From: an uncultured Desulfovibrio sp. | GTDB lineage: Bacteria > Desulfobacterota > Desulfovibrionia > Desulfovibrionales > Desulfovibrionaceae | DNA length: 7,924 nucleotides | Assembly (NCBI GenBank): GCA_947177645.1 | Contig: CAMWVJ010000051.1 | Span: forward strand, 1-7,924 | Direction: 5' to 3' | In this document: positions 1-4,288 of the stretch, piece by piece | How positions within the stretch are numbered: position 1 is the first letter of the stretch | How the letters are laid out: the number at the start of each line of letters is the position of its first letter | Notes under the pieces: generated by a model | Database searches by the model: none | What the model was told of the DNA's origin: nothing | Seen by the model: only the letters and a program-made list of their open reading frames with translations | Translations under genes and position numbers: made by a program

Positions 1-1
1 T

Positions 2-376
2 CATTTTGGGGTATTGTCCTCGAGTGTCCATAACGCCTGGATACGCGCAATAGCTGGCCGCTTAGAAATGCGCTATCGGTATTCAAAAGATATTGTATAC
101 AATAATTTCCCGTGGCCGGAACGGGACGAGAAAAAGGAACAGCGTATCAAGCGCCTTGCCCGGGACATTCTGGACACCAGGGCCAAGTTTGCGGGGAGCA
201 GCCTCGCGGACCTCTACGGCCCCTTGACCATGCCCCTGGCCTTGCTGAAGGCACACCAAAAGCTGGATAAAGAGGTACTTAAACTCTATGGAATTTCCCC
301 TGCAGCCAGCGAAGAAGAAATAGTGATGAAATTGTTTGAGCGCTATACAGCCCTGACGGGCACGCAAGGGAAATGA
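2..376 (+). CDS. MmeI-like (type IIG-type) DNA methyltransferase, C-terminal fragment
   Basis: The frame is open to the left edge, so only the last 124 residues are present and the true start lies outside the window. The visible part opens with HFGVL, then SSVHNAWIRAIAGRL and RYSKDIVYNNFPWPE. This is the signature end of the target-recognition region of MmeI-like DNA methyltransferases. It is followed by a helical C-terminal segment (ARDILDTRAKF, SSLADLYGPLTMP, LLKAHQKLDKEVLKLYG, LFERYTALTG) typical of the same family. Known members methylate adenine, and some also carry an N-terminal nuclease in the same chain, making them one-protein restriction-modification enzymes. The catalytic methylase motifs and any nuclease lie to the left, so activity and cleavage ability cannot be judged. 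G+C is about 52% by hand count against about 74% in the M16 gene, with A/T-rich runs such as tattgtataca, which suggests horizontal acquisition. A TTG at 14 is in frame but falls inside the conserved motif, so it is not a plausible start. Confidence 0.88.
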   Translation, partial: HFGVLSSSVHNAWIRAIAGRLEMRYRYSKDIVYNNFPWPERDEKKEQRIKRLARDILDTRAKFAGSSLADLYGPLTMPLALLKAHQKLDKEVLKLYGISPAASEEEIVMKLFERYTALTGTQGK

Positions 377-377
377 C

Positions 378-406
378 CACGCCGGGGCGTGAGAGTATGC
401 GCTCTC
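378..406. repeat. Two adjacent inverted repeats after the methyltransferase stop
   Basis: Two bases after the stop codon, CACGCC (378-383) and GGCGTG (386-391) form a 6-bp inverted repeat around a 2-base centre; with a realistic loop this is 5 bp around 4. It abuts GAGAG (391-395) and CTCTC (402-406), which form a second 5-bp stem extendable by a G-T pair. The next bases are AAAAA (407-411), so on the + strand there is no T-run and this is not a standard intrinsic terminator. It could slow transcription or be a protein-binding site near the island edge; the function is unknown. The rest of 377-476 holds nothing else I can support. Confidence 0.4.
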
Positions 407-476
407 AAAAACCCGCTTCTGTATGTCCAAATGAGGGGCCGGAGAGGCGGGGCGTTTCCCTGACCCCTTGAAATCA

Positions 477-552
477 TGGTAGGCAGTACAGGATTTGAAC
501 CTGTGGCCCTCGCCTTGTAAGGGCGATGCTCTGCCAGCTGAGCTAACTGCCC
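477..552 (-). tRNA. tRNA-Val (anticodon UAC)
   Basis: Read on the minus strand, the 76 bases fold into a full cloverleaf. The acceptor stem is GGGCAGT/ACTGCCT, the D arm GCTC/GAGC with loop AGCTGGCA, and the anticodon stem TCGCC/GGCGA with loop CTTACAA. The variable loop is GGGCC, the T arm ACAGG/CCTGT with loop TTCAAAT, then discriminator A and an encoded CCA. The anticodon TAC reads valine GUA and, by wobble, other GUN codons. The first acceptor pair is G1-U72 instead of the usual G1-C72; all other stem pairs are Watson-Crick. The 3' end (477) points at the low-GC methyltransferase, the orientation expected when a mobile element has integrated at a tRNA 3' end. recD2 ends 81 bases upstream on the same strand. 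Confidence 0.97.
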
Positions 553-608
553 GTGATCGTGCGGTGTGCCCCCATGCTGCGGCGGGGCGGCGCTTTCGGG
601 AACAGCGC

Positions 609-637
609 AGCCTAAGCGGCGCCCGCGGCCGTGTCAA
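609..637 (-). promoter_or_regulatory. Probable sigma-70-type promoter of tRNA-Val
   Basis: On the minus strand a perfect -35 hexamer TTGACA (637-632) is followed by a 17-base spacer and TAGGCT (614-609), a 3-of-6 match to TATAAT that keeps the key first T, A and last T. A start near 602 would give a leader of about 50 bases before the tRNA. The bases just after the -10 are GCGCTG, a GC-rich discriminator of the kind found at stable-RNA promoters under stringent control in well-studied bacteria. The -35 box contains the recD2 stop codon TGA (636-634), so the promoter overlaps the gene end. The weak -10 is the main doubt. Confidence 0.6.
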
Positions 638-2931
638 TGCGCGGGGCCGTCGGCCCCGGCGAGGCGCTGGGCAAGGCGGGTGAAGCGCCGGTGCGTCTTG
701 TTGTTCTTGACGGCCATGTGCAGGGCGCGCGGCTCGCCCACGAGGATGACGAGTTTTTTGCCGCGCGTCACGCCCGTATAGACAAGGTTGCGCTGCAAGA
801 GCACATAGTGCTGCATCATGAGCGGGATGACCACGGCCGGGTATTCCGAGCCCTGCGACTTGTGGATGGAGATGGCGTAGGCCGGCGCGAGCTCGTCCAG
901 CTCGTCGAAGTCATAGGGCACCACGCGGCCGTCGAAAGTGACGCTCAGGGTGCGCTCGCGCGGATCCATGTGGGTGATGCGGCCCATGTCGCCGTTGAAC
1001 ACGTCCTTTTCATAATTGTTCCGCACCTGCATCACCTTGTCCTGCAGGCGGAAGGCGCGGTCGCCGCGGCGCACCTCGAGGCCGTTCGGGTTGAGCGCCT
1101 CCTGCAAGAGGGCGTTCATGCGCCCTGCGCCCACGGCTCCCTTGTGCATGGGCGTCAGCACCTGCACGTCGTCCACCGGGTCGAGCCCGAAGCGGCGCGG
1201 GATGTGGCGCGTGACCAGCTCCACCATGAGGCTGGCGGCGCGCTCCGGGTCGTCCTGGCGGATGAAGTAGAAATCCGACAGCCGCTCGCGGCTCGATTCC
1301 AGCAGGGGCACCTCGCCGCGGTTGATGCTGTGCGCGTTCAAGATGATCTCGCTCTCGGCCGACTGGCGGAAGATCTCGGTGAGCTCGGCCACGGGCGCGG
1401 CCCGCGAGGCGATGACATCGCCGAGCACATTGCCCGGCCCCACGGAGGGGAGCTGGTGCACGTCGCCCACCAGCACGAGCGTCGCCCCCAGCGGCACGGC
1501 CTTGAGCAGGTGGTAGAAGAGCAGGCAGTCCATCATGGAGGCCTCGTCCACCACGAGCAGGCCGCAGGCGAGGGGATTGTCCTCGTTGCGGGCGAAGCCG
1601 TCCTCGCGCGGGCTGTACTCCAGCAGGCGGTGGATGGTCTTGGCCTCGCGGCCCGAGGTCTCGGCCATGCGCTTGGCCGCCCGGCCCGTGGGCGCGGCCA
1701 GGAGGATGCGCGCCCGCGCGGTCTCGAAGAGCCTGATGATGGCGTTGATGATGGTGGTCTTGCCCGTGCCCGGGCCGCCGGTGATGACGAGCACCTTGCT
1801 CCTGGCCGCGGCGGTGACGGCGGCAAGCTGCTCGGGCGCGAGCTCGATGGGCAGTTCCGCGGCAACGCGGGCGGCCAGCGCCTCGGGCTCGGGCAGGCGC
1901 ACGGCCTTGGGCGAATGGAGCAGCCGCTGGAGATAGTAGGCGGTCTTGGCCTCGCAATGGTGGTAGCGGCCGAGATAGACGCCCACATTTTCTTCCGCGG
2001 CGTCCTGTGCCTCGCCGGCCGCGCCCTCCTCCTGCGAAAAATCCTCGCGCACCAGGCGCTCGTCCCGCTCCAGCGCCTCCAGCGCGTCCAGCACGGCCTC
2101 GGGCGGGGCGCCTACCTGGTTCGCCACCTCCTCGGCGAGGCGCGCCTCGGGCAAATAGACGTGGCCCTCCTCCGCGGCCTTTTGCAGGCTGTAGAGGCAG
2201 GCCGCCTGCACACGCAGGGGGCTGTCCGGCGCGAAGCCGAGCTTGGCGGCGATGGCGTCGGCCGTGAGGAAGCCCACGCCGTGGATGTCCATGGCGAGGC
2301 GGTAGGGATTTTCGCGCACGATCTCGAGCGCGTGCTCGCCGTAGGCGCGGTGGATGCGGATGCCCATGGCCGGCGTGATGCCGTGCGGCTGGAGGAAGAG
2401 CAAAAGGTCGCGCACGCCGCGGTGCCGCGCCCAGGATTCGCGGATGCGCTCCAGCGTCTTGGGGCCAAGGCCGCGCACGCCGAGCAGGCGCTGCGGCTCC
2501 TCGTCGAGCACGCGCAGGGCCTCGGTGCCGAACGTGTCCACGATGCGGCCGGCCATCTCCGCGCCCACGCCCTTGATGAGCCCGGAGGACAGGTAGAGGC
2601 GGATGCCCTCGGCCGTGGCCGGCAACAATTCCTCCACGTCGGTGAATTCCACCTGGCGCCCGAAACGCGGATTGGTGATCCAGCGGCCGCGCACGCGCAG
2701 ACGGCTCCCGGCCTTGGGCAGGGTCATGGGGCCCACGCAGGCAACGGGCTCGCGCTGGCTGCGGGGCACGGGGCGGCGGGAGGCGGCATCCCCTCCCGTC
2801 TCTGCGTCCGGCATGAGCCTGAGCACCGTGAAACCGTTGTCTTCATTATGGAAGACGATGCGCTCCACCGTGCCGGAAAGTTCCACGGCGTCAGCGTCGC
2901 GCAGCAGGGGGAGGTCCCGGCCGGCGGGCAT
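634..2931 (-). CDS. recD2: RecD2-type ATP-dependent 5'-3' DNA helicase
   Basis: The 765-residue product has the RecD2 layout. An N-terminal OB-like region (about 15-105) is followed by a helix-hairpin-helix block (about 108-235), with GLIKGVGAEMAGRI, LLGVRGLGPKTLERI and IHGVGFLTADAIA. A superfamily 1B helicase core follows. Visible motifs are Walker A GGPGTGKT (385-392), Ia APTGRAAKR (413-421), Walker B VVDEASM (460-466), III VGDVHQLPSVGPG (488-500), IV LTEIFRQ (517-523), and the C-terminal YAISIHKSQGSEYP (685-698) and YTGVTRGK (718-725). RecD2 proteins unwind DNA 5' to 3' and act in repair and replication-fork maintenance without RecB or RecC, neither of which is seen here. I chose the ATG at 2931 because GGAG (2943-2940) lies 8 bases upstream and homology begins soon after; the ATG at 3012 would overlap aroC by 53 bases. 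An acidic, Ala/Gln-rich linker (about 299-315) joins the HhH block to the helicase core. It is probably co-transcribed with aroC, 28 bases upstream. Confidence 0.95.
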   Translation of the reverse strand: MPAGRDLPLLRDADAVELSGTVERIVFHNEDNGFTVLRLMPDAETGGDAASRRPVPRSQREPVACVGPMTLPKAGSRLRVRGRWITNPRFGRQVEFTDVEELLPATAEGIRLYLSSGLIKGVGAEMAGRIVDTFGTEALRVLDEEPQRLLGVRGLGPKTLERIRESWARHRGVRDLLLFLQPHGITPAMGIRIHRAYGEHALEIVRENPYRLAMDIHGVGFLTADAIAAKLGFAPDSPLRVQAACLYSLQKAAEEGHVYLPEARLAEEVANQVGAPPEAVLDALEALERDERLVREDFSQEEGAAGEAQDAAEENVGVYLGRYHHCEAKTAYYLQRLLHSPKAVRLPEPEALAARVAAELPIELAPEQLAAVTAAARSKVLVITGGPGTGKTTIINAIIRLFETARARILLAAPTGRAAKRMAETSGREAKTIHRLLEYSPREDGFARNEDNPLACGLLVVDEASMMDCLLFYHLLKAVPLGATLVLVGDVHQLPSVGPGNVLGDVIASRAAPVAELTEIFRQSAESEIILNAHSINRGEVPLLESSRERLSDFYFIRQDDPERAASLMVELVTRHIPRRFGLDPVDDVQVLTPMHKGAVGAGRMNALLQEALNPNGLEVRRGDRAFRLQDKVMQVRNNYEKDVFNGDMGRITHMDPRERTLSVTFDGRVVPYDFDELDELAPAYAISIHKSQGSEYPAVVIPLMMQHYVLLQRNLVYTGVTRGKKLVILVGEPRALHMAVKNNKTHRRFTRLAQRLAGADGPAH

Positions 2932-2939
2932 CAGGCGCG

Positions 2940-2943
2940 CTCC
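2940..2943 (-). promoter_or_regulatory. Ribosome binding site deciding the recD2 start
   Basis: GGAG on the minus strand sits 8 bases before the ATG at 2931, inside the 28-base gap after the aroC stop. It supports this start over the upstream in-frame ATG at 3012, which lies within the aroC coding region. Confidence 0.6.
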
Positions 2944-2959
2944 GGGGAGGGGCGCGGGC

Positions 2960-4075
2960 TCACAGACGCTCCCCTGCCGCCATGCGCCGCTGGAGCAGGT
3001 ATGCGTCCGCAAGGGCGAGGGCGGTCATGGCCGCGAGCACGGGCACGATGCGCGGGATGGCGGCGAGGTCGTGGCGGCCGCCCACGGTGACGCTGGTCGG
3101 CCGGCCCTCCCTGTCCACGGTGGCCTGCTCCTGCGCAATGGAGGCGATGGGTTTGACCGCCGCCTGGAGGATGATGTCCTGCCCGCTGGAAATGCCGCCC
3201 AGGATGCCGCCCGCGTGGTTGCTGCCGAAGCGGGCGCGGGGCTTGTGGCCGCAGCCGCCCGCCCCTTCAGCCGGCAGCAGGGCGTCGTTATTGGCCGAGC
3301 CGCGTCTGCGGGCCGCGGCGAAACCGTCGCCCACCTCCACGCCCTTGACCGCGCCCACGCTCATGAGCGCATGGGCGAGCGTGGCGTCCAGCCGGTCGAA
3401 GACCGGCTCGCCGAGGCCGGCGGGCACCTGCTCGGCCACGATGCGCACGATGCCGCCCAGGGTGTCGCCGGCCGCGCGCGCCTCGGCCACGGCCGCGTCC
3501 CAGAGCGCGGGCGCCGCCTCGGAGGCCGCGAAATAGGGCCTCGCCACCGCGTCCTTCATGTCGATCTCGGCCTCGGGCACGGCGATGCCGCCCAGCTCCA
3601 CGCAGGCCGCGCGGATGACCGTGCCGCAGGCCACGGACAGCAGCTTGCGGGCGATGGCGCCGCCGGCCACGCGCGCCGCGGTCTCGCGCCCCGAGGAGCG
3701 GCCCCCGCCGCGATAATCGCGGATGCCGCCATATTTCTGGTGATAGCTCCAGTCCGCATGGCCGGGCCGGAAAAGCTCGGCGAGCTTGCCGTAATCGCGC
3801 GAGCGCTGGTCCTCGTTGGCGATATAGAAGGCGATGGGCGTGCCCGTGGTCTGCCCCTCGAACACGCCGGAGAGCAGATGCACGATGTCCGGCTCCTTCC
3901 GCTTGGTGGAGGCCGGCCCCTGCCCGGGGCGCCTCAGGTCGAGCTCGGCCTGGAGGTCGGCCTCGCTCAAGGCAAGGCCGGCCGGGCAGCCGTCGAGCAC
4001 ACCGCCGAGGCCCGGGCCGTGGGATTCGCCGAAGGTGGTCAGGCGCAGCACGCGCCCGAAAGTGTTGCCCGCCAT
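2960..4075 (-). CDS. aroC: Chorismate synthase
   Basis: The 371-residue product is full length for the family (about 350-390). Chorismate synthase uses reduced FMN to convert 5-enolpyruvylshikimate-3-phosphate into chorismate, the last step of the shikimate pathway and precursor of Phe, Tyr, Trp, folate and quinones; it acts in the cytoplasm as a tetramer. All three family signatures are present: TTFGESHGPGLGGVLDG (13-29, His19), YRGGGRSSGRETAARVAGGA (121-140), and RRRGSANND (256-264) continuing to RFGSNHAGGILGGISSGQD (282-300). His106 in RPGHAD and the R-H-D triplet 334-336 are further conserved active-site positions. The N-terminus MAGNTFGRVLRLTTFG matches the normal family start. AGGA (4087-4084) is 8 bases before the ATG. 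A good promoter lies at 4140-4168 and a leader hairpin at 4100-4138. recD2 follows 28 bases after the stop, an unusual partner for a shikimate gene. The open frame continues upstream of the ATG, but that part is antisense to the peptidase gene. Confidence 0.98.
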   Translation of the reverse strand: MAGNTFGRVLRLTTFGESHGPGLGGVLDGCPAGLALSEADLQAELDLRRPGQGPASTKRKEPDIVHLLSGVFEGQTTGTPIAFYIANEDQRSRDYGKLAELFRPGHADWSYHQKYGGIRDYRGGGRSSGRETAARVAGGAIARKLLSVACGTVIRAACVELGGIAVPEAEIDMKDAVARPYFAASEAAPALWDAAVAEARAAGDTLGGIVRIVAEQVPAGLGEPVFDRLDATLAHALMSVGAVKGVEVGDGFAAARRRGSANNDALLPAEGAGGCGHKPRARFGSNHAGGILGGISSGQDIILQAAVKPIASIAQEQATVDREGRPTSVTVGGRHDLAAIPRIVPVLAAMTALALADAYLLQRRMAAGERL

Positions 4076-4083
4076 GGCACATG

Positions 4084-4087
4084 TCCT
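4084..4087 (-). promoter_or_regulatory. Ribosome binding site of aroC
   Basis: AGGA on the minus strand lies 8 bases before the aroC ATG at 4075 and just downstream of the leader hairpin, so it should stay unpaired when the hairpin forms. Confidence 0.6.
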
Positions 4088-4099
4088 GTCTGGAGGAGT

Positions 4100-4138
4100 G
4101 GGGGCCGCGGCCCTCACCTGCGAAAGCCGCGGCGCCCC
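4100..4138 (-). repeat. Leader hairpin / paired 8-bp palindromes upstream of aroC
   Basis: The sequence GCCGCGGC occurs at 4104-4111 and again at 4126-4133. Because it is its own reverse complement, the copies are at once direct and inverted repeats. In aroC mRNA they can form an 8-bp all-GC stem around a 14-base loop. GGGG and CCCC outside them (4100-4103 with 4135-4138) extend the stem past one bulged base, though the 4135-4138 arm probably lies just before the transcription start. As DNA, the copies are 22 bp apart, about two helical turns, near the predicted start site. They could be an mRNA 5' stabilising hairpin or a tandem operator; no T-run follows, so it is not an intrinsic terminator. 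High G+C makes chance occurrence possible. Confidence 0.45.
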
Positions 4139-4139
4139 G

Positions 4140-4168
4140 AGTATAGAAGAGGGGGCAGCGCCTGACAA
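4140..4168 (-). promoter_or_regulatory. Sigma-70-type promoter of aroC-recD2
   Basis: On the minus strand TTGTCA (4168-4163, 5 of 6 matches to TTGACA), a 17-base spacer and TATACT (4145-4140, 5 of 6 matches to TATAAT) form a near-consensus promoter in an otherwise GC-rich stretch. Transcription should start near 4133, giving a leader of about 58 bases. No other good promoter was seen before recD2, so both genes probably depend on it. Confidence 0.8.
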
Positions 4169-4207
4169 GCCGCCGGCCCCGGGGCGGCGCACCGTGCCGG
4201 GCCGCAC

Positions 4208-4237
4208 TTGCAAAAGGGCGGCCGATGCCTGTAGTCT
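4208..4237 (+). promoter_or_regulatory. Weak candidate promoter for the M16 peptidase operon
   Basis: TTGCAA (4208-4213, 4 of 6), an 18-base spacer and TAGTCT (4232-4237, 3 of 6) face the peptidase gene and would give a leader of about 45 bases. It is the best candidate between the divergent genes on this strand, but the -10 is poor. Confidence 0.3.
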
Positions 4238-4275
4238 GCCCTTGGCGCCGGTGCGTTCCGGCGGCGCATCCAAGC

Positions 4276-4282
4276 GGGAGGA
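4276..4282 (+). promoter_or_regulatory. Strong ribosome binding site of the M16 peptidase
   Basis: GGGAGGA lies 6 bases before the ATG at 4289, a near-ideal Shine-Dalgarno sequence. It fixes this start and suggests efficient translation. Confidence 0.75.
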
Positions 4283-4288
4283 CGGCCC

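Noticed and set aside
407..451. Possible intrinsic terminator of the tRNA on the minus strand
   Set aside because: CCCGC (451-447) can pair with GCGGG (416-412) before TTTTT (411-407), but the loop is about 30 bases, too long for a confident call.
590..608. GCGCT/AGCGC inverted repeat between recD2 and the tRNA
   Set aside because: It is a short 5-bp stem with a large loop and no T-run; chance is likely.
83..637. Minus-strand open frame of 184 codons over the tRNA
   Set aside because: It runs through the tRNA gene and antisense to the methyltransferase end, with no domain.
643..657. GGGGCC/GGCCCC hairpin at the end of recD2
   Set aside because: It lies within the last codons, before the stop, and no T-run follows on either strand.
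634..2931. RecD of RecBCD, or a TraA-type conjugative relaxase
   Set aside because: The helix-hairpin-helix block before the helicase core is typical of RecD2, there is no relaxase domain, and no recB or recC is nearby.
631..3090. Plus-strand open frame of 819 codons across recD2
   Set aside because: It is antisense to a helicase with every motif intact, is full of His/Gly/Ala/Arg runs and has no known domain.
2603..4165. Plus-strand open frame of 520 codons across aroC
   Set aside because: It is antisense to a complete chorismate synthase and shows GC-rich low-complexity composition.
4199..4212. Sigma-54-like GG...TTGCA element upstream of the peptidase
   Set aside because: The GG-to-GC distance is one base short of the strict spacing and the -24 box is poor.
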